A DNA stretch of 64,000 nucleotides, from the NCBI GenBank assembly GCA_900074885.1, contig FJUW01000062.1:62001-126000 (forward strand). The letters run 5' to 3'. The notes beneath the pieces are model-generated. The model searched no databases, was not told the DNA's origin, and saw only the letters and a program-made list of their open reading frames with translations. Positions 47,293-60,087 of the stretch are shown here, piece by piece (within the stretch, counting starts at the first letter, position 1; each line of letters opens with the position of its first letter). This DNA is from Rhynchosporium graminicola (lineage: Eukaryota; Ascomycota; Leotiomycetes; Helotiales; Ploettnerulaceae). Both the position numbers and the translations under genes were made by a program.

Positions 47293-48591
47293 CTAAGGAC
47301 GCACGGGCCTCTTGATCATCTTGAATGCAATCCTCTAAAATTACATCTCTACCACAGAGTACCATTCATTTGTGCCTCTCAATCGTAATAGTGAGCTTGA
47401 AGTAACTCTAAATAGCCGTAATAAATAAGAATGCCGCCACCATTGCATGCAAGAGCTTCCCTTGGCTAGTAATACCTGGGTGCTTATGATATGAGACTAT
47501 CGCTCAAAGTAAGGTAGCCCTCAAAAATTATCGTTCGATTGATTTTCGTTATACCAGAAATCGCGTCAGGATCGGAGAGGAGCAATTTGTGGCTTTGGGA
47601 ATGTGACAACTACTGCTTTTCTGCGCCGCAGTCCACATAGCCCGTTCTCATTGTTGACAAAGTAAACCGGCTGGTCCGGGTTAAGCGAGCCCCTCTTGGA
47701 CTCCACAATCCGTAAGTACCTAGGAACGTAAATTTTGTCGCTCACCCTATCAAGAAACCACATCGCGGTTGCCGAGTATTTGGCAACAAATTTCTTTCTT
47801 TGGAAGCATAAATGCGACAAGTCTAAAGATTCCTTCACAAGGTACCGGTAGTGATGAAGCTATCCGGGCATTTATTTCTAAGGCGGTGAAAGTCTTTACT
47901 CCCCCGCTGGGGGGAAGCCTCCTCACAGCGGAATTCAGAAGTGGGTGCTCTTCAGAAATCAGATTATTAGAGAACTTCCATTTTTCCCTGGCTGTATCTT
48001 TGACTTCGCCATAAGGGAGATTCGTCGAAACCTAGGAAGACCGATCTTCATGTAAGAGCAAAAAGAAGTCGTCAATATTGACCTCTGAAGCTACGTCGGT
48101 AGGATATACCTCCACCCGCACTCCACATCTTCGCCGCTGTGTTCCAAACTTTGGCCGGGCATGGCAGAGCCATGTTCCTTCTTGTTACTCCGATAATTCA
48201 AAAGCATACAAATGCGAGAGAAGGATAGAGGAATGGTAGAATTCTAGCTTTGTTGGAGGCGTTTAGAAGTATGGAGTGGTTCTGTGTGGCTTAGGTGGAT
48301 ACAGTGCTGCTGATGACGCTGATCATGCTGTGAAGTATGGGGAAGTTTGGTCTGCTGAAGGGAATTTGGGGATTGTACAGTCTGCATCCAAAGAGAAAGA
48401 AACCTCACAGGCAAGCGCAGGAGCAAAGAAATGATCAGGTGATGGTTTTCTGATGGTTCCCAGTTTGAATCGTGCAAGCAAGAGGATATTACCGGGGGTG
48501 GGCCTCTGCGGTTCCTTGCAAATTAAACTATTCGATTCCGAAAATCATATTTTTAAAGAACGATTCTTCAAAAATGAATAGTCCCGGAACG
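47293..48591. other. Left flank of the retrotransposon, no gene supported
   Basis: Only short frames occur, for example 90 codons at 47566-47838 (-) and 81 at 47769-48014 (+), overlapping each other on opposite strands. None has a recognisable motif. No remnant of another transposon was identified. Confidence 0.4.
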
Positions 48592-48596
48592 ATACT

Positions 48597-48801
48597 TGTT
48601 GGTCCATATGTTGGTCCATAGTCACGTGTTAGTCGAGTATCTGCACCGGGGTTTAGCCGGCCAGATATATCTCCCTTACGGAGTCTCGACTACCTAGGAA
48701 AGACAGCTACGATATAACAGATAATACTACTACTATTATTACTATACTTTAGCTCACGCAGACTACTTGATTATACGTACTACGATAGAGTGATACTAAT
48801 A
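48597..48801 (+). repeat. 5' long terminal repeat
   Basis: This 205-bp repeat aligns without gaps to 54669-54873. It begins TGTTGGTCCATATGTTGGTC, which contains a short internal tandem copy. Its first 111 bases keep the unmutated G/C at every difference, while its last part, next to the internal region, carries A/T. ATACT precedes it. Confidence 0.95.
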
Positions 48802-51800
48802 TTAATTAATAGACGTATAGATCATTTCACTCTTTAAAAGCAGTTAAATTCTTAGATTCTAAGAATTCCGACTACTGAAAAGAGCGCGCTAGTAAATCTT
48901 GAAGAGTAGAGATATCTACTATAGTAATAGCTCAAGTACTAGAGAAGACACGGTCTTTTCTATACTATTTGACTTGAATTACTAAGATAATTTACCTAGA
49001 TTCTACCTGCGATACGGTTAAAGGATTCGAATTCTAGTATATTATACTACTATTACCTTCTACGTACTTACCTACGTACTTACCTTCTACGTACTTCGAT
49101 TACTACTATAACCCGACTTCAAAGAACGCGCTTTTAAGTTGCGCCGAAAACTCGAAGTCAAAACTTGAACGCGTTACGCTAGCGCTTCCTACTACTATAT
49201 AACACTTAAGAATAACTCTATAACTACTATTCTAAATAACCTCGGAATAGTACTAAAACACTTATATAAATCAGACCTTTAATATAATAAGAGATAATAA
49301 TACCCCCGAGGTTAGTGCTTTCGATATACCTGCGAACTCCGGTAAGGACCTACTAGACCCGGAGACTATACGGAAATAGGAAGAAGGTCTTATTAGATAA
49401 ATCAAGAGCTCCGACTACGTAGATAGACTCTTATACTCCTTATTTAAGGAGATATACGAAAGTTAGATAGTAGACTCTTTTAAATCTATTAAGAAATCGT
49501 TAAATAATAACCTTATATTTACCCTACGTACTAAAGGTATATTTATCGAAGAAGGCGACGAACTTGCGTAAGAGCTATATAAACTTCTATATACTCCATA
49601 GGATACTATACGTAGTAGTTAGACCTTAAAGGAACTAGAGAGTATAGTAGGAGAGAAGATACTCTCTATATAGCTATAGTATATAGTATTAAACCTACTA
49701 GTACTAGAGAAGCAGATATCTGCGTAGTAATAGCGAGATAAGAGAGAGAAGGAGATAATAAACGATATAGCTACTTAATAAGACGAGTTAGAGTATAAGA
49801 GATTAAAGAAGGAGTTCTATAGACTATATTAAAGACGCCGTAATATACTCGGCTTACCTCCTGTTAGCGAATTCGACTTTAATAAAGAATACTACGAACC
49901 TCTATAATAAGACCGAGATTCTACTGAAGAAGTATAGTAATATAAAGAGACCTCCTATGACTAGAATAGAGAAGAGTAGCGATACTATAGAAAGCGTATA
50001 CCGAAGAATACGGGGAGTGGAGGAGGAGGAGCTAGAGGAGGAGGAAGCTACTAAGGAGGAGAAAGCTCCTAAGGAGGAGGAGGAGGAGGAGGAAGAGGAG
50101 GAGAAGGAGGAGATAGCTACTAAGGAGCTAGAGGAGGAGAGGGAGAGTACTATAATATAGTACGGAAGGAGAAGGAGAAGTCGTATAGAAAGGAGATCGC
50201 TAGCTTCTCTTATATATTTCCAGAAGAGATGAAATTTAAGGGAGATAGAGATAGCTTTAGTAGTAAGGTCAGAATATTCTATAACGCTTACTTAAGAGCC
50301 GAGATTCTACCGGAGGAGTATAGTAAGGCGTTTCTATTAATACTAAAAGGCGCTGCTCTCTAATACTACTATTATAATCTAAATAGTATCCCTAGAACTT
50401 TCCTTATTATTAAATTCGATACTATACTAAAGAATATAATAAATCAGTTTAAGAGCGAGGAGTTTAGCAGATCTTCACTAACTATATAGAACTTTCTTAC
50501 CCTTAAATCGATTAAGGAGAAGAACCCTAGAAAGAAGACTTCAGAATACTTTAATATACTCTCTACGTAGATTAGAGAGCTATATTATAATATACCCTTT
50601 GAATTACGCTATAAGAAGTTCGTTATAAATAAGATTATTACTACTTACTAAAGCTCGGAAGCTTACTAAATTACTTTAGCTTAACTTATAACTTCTACTG
50701 AAAAGATAATTACTTCTATTAGAACCTCTATCGTTAACTACGAGCACGTATACCCTGTAACTAGTACTACCTTCTATACTAATCGAAAATTCCGAAGCGA
50801 TTCCGATAAAGGATAAGTATATAGAGAGAAAAGAGATAGTAAAGGGCGATTCAGAATATAAGGAGAGAAGAAGATAAATACGCTAGATAAGGAAAGTAAC
50901 GCTAAGAAGTACTAGGTATATAATACTATAGATTATATATCCTTCGACTATATAGTAGAAGAAAGAGAGAAAGCTAAGGAGAAGTTTAAGGCGAAGAACT
51001 CTTCTAAGTTTAAAAGTAACTTTAGAAGAGTCTTTAAGAAGGCATATAGATAATATGTCGTAGAGTATAAGGGTATAGAAGACGAGTATATAGCTACTAC
51101 CTTTACCTCATGCGAAGCCGGGAGCGATATAGATTACGATTCCGACGCTCAGCCGGAAGCTCTATTTATAACTTCTATAGGACCTGTCTTAGTAGCAGCC
51201 GTATAGCTAATAACAGAAACCCTAGTAAATACGGCTTTTAAATACCTATTAGATACTACCGAAGAAGCCACGGAAGAGAACTTAACCGCAGAGATAATAA
51301 TAAGTAGCCCCTGATATAATTTGTTAGTTTTTTATAGAATTATAATTAATACTAGAGTAGTAAAGGTATCTATAGTAGGTAAAAGTTAATATAAAGCCTA
51401 TAAGGCTCTATATAAGGCTGAACTCTTACTTTCCCGTAGAATAAACGTTAAATTCGGTATTAGTAAGGCTACTTCTATTAGTATAATAATTATACTTTCT
51501 CTAATTAGAAAGATCTAATTTAAGGTTATAGCTATAGATATCCCGTTTCTACTCTATTTAGACGATATAGATAAGCTTAGAGTTATATTAGATAATCTTC
51601 GTAACGTACTCGTCACGCTATAGGGAGATATACTAGTTATACGGAGATTCGGCTACCTCTTCTTACTCTGGAAGGAGTTACTTAAGACGTATATTACGGA
51701 GTGCTTCTAGTCGAATACGAGAGTACTTATAGAGACGGATTTACGTCGACTTTACTACCGATTTAGATACCCCTTAGTAAGAAAGCTAGAAGATTTACTA

Positions 51801-54668
51801 TAATAGGCCGGTCACGAGTATAACTCAGGGGTACTAAAGAAGCTTACTAAGCTCTATAAGTACTGCTAGCTATACGGAAGATCGCTAAGCAGATTCAAGT
51901 TTAAGCTCCATGATACTAATAATATATACTTCAATTACGAAGTAGTGATCGATATTATATAACTAGATAATCGGTAAGTCTTATATATAGTCGACTAAGG
52001 TACTACTTTTCAGAACAGAGGTTTTCTTACTAATATATCTATAAAATACGTATAGAACCGATTTAAGTAAGTATAGATAGATACCTACTTTAGACTACCG
52101 GATTTTATCGTTATAGATATAGGTACGTAATTTAAATCAAAAGAATTCGTATAGAGTGCTAAGACAGAGGGTTCTATAGTTAAAGTTATACCTATAGAGG
52201 CTTACTACTCTATTAGTAAGGTAGAGAGATACTATAGCTCTCTGAAGAGAGCTTATACGATAATTCGTAAGGAATTACCGTACCTTAGTCAAGATATAGC
52301 ACTATAGATAGTATTCTACGTAATTAACTATATTTCTAGACCTAGTGGAATTATACTTATTTTGCTAGTATTTAGAGTATATCCTAGAATAGTAGAGATA
52401 GACGCACTTTCGCCATTAGTCTCCTAACGAGCTGCTGCACTTTATAAGGCTATAGAAGAGATTCGCAAACTATAGAGTCGTTAGTAAATTAATAATACTC
52501 TAAATACTCGAAATAGACCTAGTTCTATAGTAGTGAGAGACTTTCTATTGAACTCTCTAGTACTAGTTTAGAGAGAGAAAGGCTTCTAAGATAGACTTTA
52601 GCTACTTATTTCTATAGACGGAGAGAACTACGTAGTAGAAATCGATAGCGGACTAATAACTTTTCGCTCTATATCGATTAAACTATAGTACGAAGAAGAT
52701 ATCGATTCTGACGAACTAGAGAGTATTATACCTGAAATTATACTCTTATTACTTCTTGTCTTACTCCTAGGAGTACTATCACTTAGTACTACTAAGTCAA
52801 ATCGACCTATACTAGTACTAAAGAAGTAACCTTATCGAGATCGACGAAAGCTAATTCGATTCAGAGATAATAATATTAAAGTTTACTTAAATTATAAAGA
52901 TAAATTATTTATTAGTTTCTTAGTAGTAGAACCTTAATATACTATGTTAAGACGTAAGGAGATTAACGGTTTAATTGCTATAGGGATCTTTGAATTAGTC
53001 TATAAAGATAAATTACTAGCTAGAGCTAAGGTCTTTAATACTAAATTTATCGACTAGATAAAATTTAAGAGTATATAGAAGGCCTACGAGAAGTCTAGAC
53101 TAGTTATATAAGCGTATAATAACTCTAGAAAGAACTAAGTACTTACTATATTACTAACTATTTAACGAGTTAGCTAACGACTACTACTAGTATACGCAGT
53201 TATACACCCTGAGTTTAAGGTATATAGCCGTAATATTATATAAGCTTATACTTAGTCTACGTTATATCTAATACGTAACTTCTTCGTGCGCTCTCTAAAG
53301 GAGATTCTAGCTTAGCTATATTAGTTTTTATAGTGCGTTAGGCCTATATACGGTATACTAGAATCAGCGAACTATTAGTTTGGTATATACTATAGATATA
53401 AGGTTAAGAAGCTCCATATAGTACTATCGACGTTCGATATATGTCTATTATCTGTTTCAGGTGAAGCTAGTATAGGAGCTCTTAGTCTTTAGATTAACGA
53501 TACTTTCTTCATTAGTAATAAGAACTTTATAGACGCAGAAGAGAGAGAGCTATAGAAAGCCGGATTTAAGTCGAACGAGAGAGAATAGTTAACTACTTTA
53601 TACCTAATTAACTTCAATAGAGGTTATATTACCTTAGAAACTAATAGCTCTATTCGACTATCTTAATAATCGTACGATAAGATATTAAGAATAATTAAGA
53701 AGGAACTAGTTAATCTTACTAACTCCTATAGAAGTATATAATAAGGTCTTACCTAAATCAAGTAATTTACTGCCTAGAGAGCTAGAGGTTTATACCTAGT
53801 AACTATTTCTTAGCTAGAAGTATCGTTTAATATCTCTTTTACCGCTTAAACTATAAATCCGATAGAGAAAGACTTTAAGCTCTTAAATAAGAGAATCTTA
53901 TAGTAAAAGCTTAACTATAGTAAAGGTCTCCGATATATTAAATTAGATAAGAAGTCTCTTAAACTTATCGTATTTACTAATAGTTTATTTACTAATTTAA
54001 AAGACTTCTACTCTTAAATTAGCTATATCTACGTACTTATAGATAAGTATAATAAGGTAAACGTTATTCACTAGTCTTCAGTCTACTATAAGAGAGTTAC
54101 TAGATCTGTACTAGCCTCTGAACTATACGCTATATCAGAAGGTTTTGATATAGCTAGAGCTATTAAGACTACTATTAAGCAGATTATAGAGATTATAGTA
54201 CTACCTTTAATTATAGTTACCGATTCTAAATCTTTATACGACTATATAGTACGACTTAATACTATAAGAGAGAAGAGATTAATAATTAACCTTATATATC
54301 TATATTAGGCATACGAAAGAAAGGAGATATCGGAAGTGATTTAGGTAGTAGGGCTAGATAACCCTGCGGATACGATAACTAAGATAAATTACAACGGAGC
54401 TTTAAAGGAGCTATTACATACGAATCAATTAGTTATTAAGCCTATAGAATAGGTAGATAGAGGGAATTTAAATAACTTGAAGCCGGAAGAGAGCCTATAA
54501 GGCGTTTAGTTCAGTTATCTAATCTTTAGACCTAATCACGTGGAAACCTATATACTATATAATACTTCTGCACGAGTAGTACTATAGTACTACTCTTACT
54601 AGAAGGCAAAAAGCGTTACTTTTATACGGAGAAGTAGATAGTTTGGAGCTACTTTAAAGTACTCCTAG

Positions 54669-54873
54669 TATTAGTCTATATATTAGTCTATAGTCACGTG
54701 TTAATCGAGTATCTGCACCGGGGTTTAGCCGGCTAGATATATCTCCCTTACGGAGTCTCGACTACCTAGGAAAGACAGCCACGATACAACAGATAATACT
54801 ACTACTATTATCACTATACTTTGGCTCACGCAGACTACTTGATTGTACGTACTACGACAGAGTGATACCAACA
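54669..54873 (+). repeat. 3' long terminal repeat
   Basis: Same length as the 5' LTR. By eye 16 differences, all transitions. In its first 66 bases (internal side) this copy has A/T at 8 differing sites; after base 111 it keeps the G/C form at the remaining 8, ending ACCAACA. ATACT follows it. Confidence 0.95.
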
Positions 54874-54878
54874 ATACT

Positions 54879-55499
54879 AAATGGCAAAAATAGGGCAGGG
54901 ATAAAATTCCTTTGATTATACGCCTTCAACTACCCTAGTTAATGCTAGTAGCTTACTTCCCTAGAGTATACCTTTGCCGAATCGACAGAATATCAAATTT
55001 AAGTATTACATTGAAGTTGATAAGCTAGCGCAGATACCGAAGTTAAGGGTATATAGATCGTTTTGCTCTATATACTCAATTTAGAAGGCACGAGAAGGCC
55101 TTGCCTTTAGTACCGTCAGAGAACCGTCCCCTGGTGATTCCCTATTTAGAGGATCATTCAAACTTGGAAACGTCCTTTGACCGTCCTTTTATCATTCCGT
55201 GCCACCCAAATATCCCTGCCTTTGCCGTTAAGGTAAGGTGAACGCTCGATCGAATTTAAAGTAGTCTTGTATCCAAGTCTAAAGAAATCCAAGAATTTAT
55301 GTACAAGTACCAGATCCGTTGAGTATTTTCCGAATTACTCCCTAGCGTAGTTGAACCAAAATAGTTGAGTCCAATGACAATAAATGGATCCCAACGCCAA
55401 CTCCAAACACCAACGATTTTTACTTTAGTACCGAACCAAAAACTTCGAACAAGGGCGATCCATTCCCTAAGCAGGCAAGAAAAATTCGTTGTCAAAGCA
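54879..55499. other. Right flank of the retrotransposon
   Basis: No gene is seen. The 3' end of the CBM1-bearing gene (minus strand) should extend a little into this interval as its 3' UTR. A short frame at 55256-55768 (-) overlaps the CBM1 exon in another frame and is a shadow. Confidence 0.45.
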
Positions 55500-56545
55500 T
55501 TACTCGCATTGAGAATACCAGTTGGAGAAATACTTGCAAATGTATGGTTTCTCACAAGTATTTCCCCCATTCCAATCCTGACCACCACATTGATTCCACT
55601 GGCGAACAAGTCCTGAGGAAGGCACATTCCACGTCCAAGGTACAGCATCTTTGTCTGAGCTTGGTGGACGAGAAACACACAACTTGGCAGGCCTGCCTGG
55701 TTTGGCAGCCTTAGTCGTGGTAGGTCTTTCGACTTCGTTAGATGTCTGCGTGGTCGAGGTCGACACAACAGCAGAAGTGGTTAAAGTTGATGATGGTGGT
55801 GGATTTTCTCTGCCCGCTGTAACGACTGGAGGCACAGCATTTGTAGCCAGTGGTGAGGATACAGATGTCGATACCCTCGACTATAGCGTTTCCAAGGGGC
55901 CTATGAATATCTGGGTCGATCGGAGGACCATAGGCTGCCCAAAGGTCTCGAGCCGCTTTAACTGCTTCGTCGCGAGTACCCCATCCAATGTCAGAGGTCG
56001 TCTCTCCACCAATGGACAGCAATATGCTCTTTTTATGATTATTTTGGCAATCTTGGATGTCGTGTCTGTGTATGTCCGTCAGGTTAACCATAGATCAAGG
56101 ACCCAGAAAAACTTACTCGAGAGGGCCAACTTCTTGATTGGCGAAATTGAGTGAGTGCATATTTCTCAGACTCGGGAGGAATGACAACAGGATAACCTAA
56201 GTACAGATTAGGCTCAGCTGCGACATCCGGGAAGTTCTATCTTTCCCCAGAGTATCGTGACCTACATCGATTTTATCACCTTGATCATGTTAGTAAGCGT
56301 TCTAAATCTAGGCAAAGAGAATCTTACTCGGGCAATAATGAATCAGTCTTTGCTGCCCATCAGCTGTACCCATGGAGTTTTGGCCTTCCAACTATTAGTA
56401 AGGCTCCTTTAAAGGTGGTTCAGGACCGCATACCCCAGTAGCCAGCAATCATGTTGGACGAACGAGGGTCCCATCCTCCATTGACTCCTGTGAATAATGC
56501 TGCAAAGGCAGCAGCCAAAGTGAAGAGTTGGAATATTTTAGCCAT
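55500..56545 (-). pseudogene. Secreted class III (GH18) chitinase with CBM1, catalytic half missing
   Basis: Exons 56545-56434, 56384-56328, 56279-56266, 56196-56117, 56065-55863 and 55816-55500 splice in frame to 260 residues. A signal peptide (MAKIFQLFTLAAAFAALFTG) leads into IAGYWGQNS, DKIDVILLSFL and KKSILLSIGGE, three hallmark strands of plant/fungal class III chitinases. At the catalytic strand, family DGxDxDxE, the sequence reads VEGIDI and stops matching: the acidic catalytic residues and the second half of the barrel are absent. The model then enters a Thr/Ser/Pro linker and a full CBM1 (QWNQCGGQDWNGGNTC ... WYSQC) that would bind chitin or cellulose. The last intron has a weak GTATCC donor. 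I infer an internal deletion; a catalytically dead but secreted CBM1 protein is possible. Confidence 0.75.
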
Positions 56546-58253
56546 TGTGGGATGAAATTGGAACGTACAGATTGCTTGGAAGTTCTTGAGGTGATAGAAA
56601 GTTTCGAGGAGGGATGGAGAGCTCGCTCGACTTTAAATACTGACAATTTCCATTGTGGGCGGACTAGTTGCTACTAACTCAGAACTCTCAAGCTCGGGAT
56701 GAAAATTCAACGTCTGCTCAGTGTTGGTAACGAAGGATGCTAGTAATCTGGCTAGCTTTGAGCTACTCATAATTTCTACAAAGAGTTGTCCTACGCGGTT
56801 CATGTTGGGGATTTTCAAGGTGATGTAATACTGCGCTTGGTTACTTTGGGCAGTCGCGATGGGAGAAACTGCTAAATACGCACGGGACCTTCTGGAATAC
56901 TTCTATTTGGGAAGGTGCTATGGATCATAAGTCGATTTTACCATGAAGGGAAGAACTGTAAGAGCTCCACAGAAGGTCAAAACTAGTATACCTGGGAGGT
57001 AGTGGCATAGAGCGAAGATCTGTTGCCGAACCAGCGTTGGATTTTTATTTATAGTCATAACTAGTCTCCTTGCTACGGATTCACTAGACGCACAGTATGT
57101 AGCGCCAGAAATTACAAGTTTTGACTCTTCATGAATCTAGAACGCCCGGTTCAGGTGACTTTTATTGCTTTTGACTGGCCAATCATTCATACATCACTTT
57201 CCAAGAAGGAACAACCAGAGAAGACTTGAGATCTTGGTCTCAAAGCTCTTGAATTTCAAAGAAACCCAATCCTTGTGTCCTTGTCTTATTTGAAAGTCAA
57301 AGAGGCTGCGTGGATGCATTTCCTCATGCGGAATGTCGAGTTTAGCGCGCAAGATAAGGCTCCACATTGGGGCAAGCAAAAAACACTGCAACCACACCAA
57401 CCAAACTACAATGACCAGAGTATGATTCCAAAAGAGCTTATAGAATCTTTCGCATGAAATGTACCTCGCACAAGCAAAACCCGGGCTAGAATAAAAACCA
57501 ACACTCGGCAAGCTGCCAATCAGAGCGCCGATCTGCTTCGCCTGTTTAGTGCTTGGCAGAAATATGACTTGAGAACTCTATGAATATGATGTTGTTGTGT
57601 GTGATCTCAGGTATGTTAGGCTGTGCTTAATTTAAATATGTGGGCAGCCCTCAAGCTAGTGATTAGATCATGCCAAAGGTTAACTTAGGGTTTTCATATC
57701 CGACTATATATTTCAAGTCTGCGAACTAGTGGAAGACTTTTGTAATGTCATTATGTGGCAAGCTATCAGTGACATTTTTGAAGCTCACCTATGTGAGACG
57801 GAGCTCAACAAAAGCACGATTCACGAAAGGCCAATGCTCGGCTTATTGGGCTAAGCAGACTATGGTTTAGACTCTCAAGATTAGAAAACCTTCAAGAGTT
57901 TGATGATCGAGTGTTATATACTAAGTCTCAACATTCTCAGTAATCAAGAGCTGCTTCTAGAATTCAAGGGTGGATCAGATCGCATTGGCCGGACGAAGGT
58001 GCTAACTGCTTTGTTGTAGTGTCTCCAGATCAAGCTCTTCACCACGCGGCGCATTTTGAATTTAAGCAGCTTAATTTGTATTGATCGAAACCGTATCGAG
58101 CATAATTTCACGCAATCATTTGGACTTGGGAGGGTAGAAATCTGCACTTCCCAGTACCAAGCTTCTCGCATACAAAATCCCGGAAATGGAATAGGACTAA
58201 CCGAGAATATTCAATTTTACCCCACATAATACGATGTCGTCACTCAAAAAAGC
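56546..58253. other. Intergenic, no gene supported
   Basis: Short frames only, e.g. 105 codons at 57194-57511 (-), without motifs. The first few hundred bases are the promoter side of the chitinase-like gene. No repeat was identified. Confidence 0.4.
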
Positions 58254-60087
58254 CTACAGTCTTCTTTCCATACTTAAGCCCAGGTCCGGATCAGTCGATA
58301 GCTTCACTGCCAAATCCAGGTCTCTAAACCCCAATGCTTCAAAGCTCACTCCACTATGAACTTCGTTCCATAGACCAACCAGAGTTAAGTCCTTTCCCGC
58401 GTCTCTCCAGACAACTCCAGTCAGCTGTGAAGTATAATCTTCGAGCCTGGTGGCATTCATTGTTCTGCATACCTCCTGTATCTTTTCCACATACTGATGT
58501 CTTATCCTCAAGTCACCGACACTCGAAAGAGCACCTAGAGTAAGTACCCACAGTAACATCTGCTCCTTTCCGTGCCACATAGTGCTTAACTTCGCCTCCG
58601 AGTTTTCCCACAATTCAGAATTTAGCATTTGTTAGAAGTTCATGAATACTGGGACTTCGAAAGGAAAATCACGTAGAGTGCGGTAAAGGTACATCCGGGC
58701 TGAAACAAAGCATGCAGCGCCAAGTGAGTCGCACGTTGGTGAATGGGAACCACGGAACTTGTCCGCATTCTTGAGGAGGTAGAAGAGGTGTCGTTCTGCG
58801 AGGTAGATGCTGTCGCTCAGGCTGCCGGATGTATCTGCTTCAAGGCGTTTCTGAGAGGAAATTCTGCGCAGCGCACCAAGGATCGTGGAGAATTGAATGG
58901 AGCAGGTACAAGACGCTTCGTGGGGCGGGTTGAGGGAAGTCGAGTCATCCCACGATGAGACTGGTGTATCATCGCTAGTGAAGGGAGCGAAGTCCACTAT
59001 TGGATGTGTATCCGTAGGTACCATATTGAAGCGAGGTTCATCGTCGGATAAAGTCGCGTTGAGAAGATCTCACCTATGCCATTTTAGTCAATCTGTTGAG
59101 GGTCTGTCACACAAACATACCACAATATTTTCCTTCGCAGTACACCTGCAAGACCTAGTTCATAGATGCCCCCTCTGAGATCTACCATTATTTTGAGCCC
59201 ACTCAGGTGGATGTTTGACAGAGCCATGTTTCCCTCTTGATTCCATCCATCGAGGTCAGTCTTTGACCTTGCAAGGTTCGGGACTTGACTTGCTTCTAGT
59301 AGCACCAAGCATGTGACAGCGCCTATAGTGAAATCGCTCCTGCTGAGTACCGGATCTTCCAAACGCTGGTTGACCAGCATGATAGTATCCCTTTTCAGCT
59401 GTGCCTGTTCTCCTTGATCGCTTCCGCCATTGACCAATCTATGGTGCATTGCTGCAGGCATCATCGTGCCATGAAATAAAGCTGCATCAATTATTGCAAA
59501 ATTGAACCACTTGTCCTTCGGATTGACGGGTATCAGTGTGTTGATCAAATATGTATTGTCTGTATAATATCAGTCAAGCATACACAAGAGGGAACTGTTA
59601 GTCTACAATGATGCACCAAGAGTTGCAAGCGAGGTGAGCCTGTGATCGGTAATATATTGAAGGGCTCTAGCATTCCAATTACTGTTGGATCTGGCAGATG
59701 CGTCATTCTCCGTATCTCGTCTGGCAATATCGCCTGTTCCCTTGCCGATTTCTCAGAACTTGCTACTCCTATATCGTCATTCGCTAGATTTTTGAAGCTG
59801 ACATCATGATTCGGCAAACTAGATCGTTTGTTGGTCTTGGTAGGTTTCGATTCTTTGTGTTTCTTCCGCTGGAAATCCCTCATGACATGAACCCTCACTT
59901 TGTGCCTAGCACTAATATCCTGAGTTGGGCCGGTGATCTCGTTCAGGTGTACGAATACCAGATCTTTATTGGCGATGGGAATTTTTCTTGTGGGCGGGAC
60001 TTCATTCCCGGATCCATAAATTGTTTTTTGCATTTCCATTTGAAAGAAGGAGAATTTAAGAGAGCGTAGTGGAATTGTGGTTGCCAT
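58254..60087 (-). pseudogene. Fungal_trans_2-type transcription regulator, disrupted
   Basis: Exon 1 (60087-59607) encodes the motif FVHLNEITGPTQDISARHKVR followed by HVMRDFQRKK, a well-known N-terminal signature of fungal regulators that carry a C-terminal Fungal_trans_2 domain. It joins exon 2 (59559-59121) in phase across a 47-bp intron, giving PKDKWFNFAIIDAALFHGTMM and LRGGIYELGLAGVLRRKILW. The next join (donor GTATGT at 59120, acceptor CATAG) puts TGA (59072-59070) directly after that Trp; the frame then continues well (DLLNATLSDDEPRF...) to a second stop, TAA at 58634-58632, after which it resumes again (MLNSELWENSE ... LWNEVHSG) to 58254. TAA replacing a CAA codon fits a C-to-T change. 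The likely job was DNA-binding regulation, now lost or truncated. Confidence 0.65.

Larger units (their letters stand above)
48597..54873 (+). mobile_element. Ty1/copia LTR retrotransposon, RIP-inactivated
   Basis: The 6,277-bp element has 205-bp LTRs (48597-48801 and 54669-54873) beginning TG and ending CA in the less mutated copies, and a perfect 5-bp target duplication ATACT at 48592-48596 and 54874-54878. All + strand frames are full of TAG and TAA stops, mostly where Gln (CAG/CAA) or Trp would be expected. Ignoring stops, the domain order is gag-like (about 50.2-50.8 kb), integrase (about 51.8-52.4 kb, with FKFKLHDTNNIYFN and VERYYSSLKRAYTII), reverse transcriptase (about 52.9-53.7 kb) and RNase H (about 53.9-54.4 kb, with TRSVLASELYA and VTDSKSLYDYI). 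Integrase upstream of RT defines copia. It cannot move by itself. Confidence 0.93.

Noticed and set aside
48160..48591. CRISPR or other prokaryotic-type arrays anywhere in the window
   Set aside because: No regularly spaced direct repeats were seen, and the DNA is plainly fungal nuclear sequence.
49957..50160. Acidic 67-codon ORF as a separate gene
   Set aside because: It is inside the copia element and consists of a GAG-type triplet repeat; best explained as part of gag.
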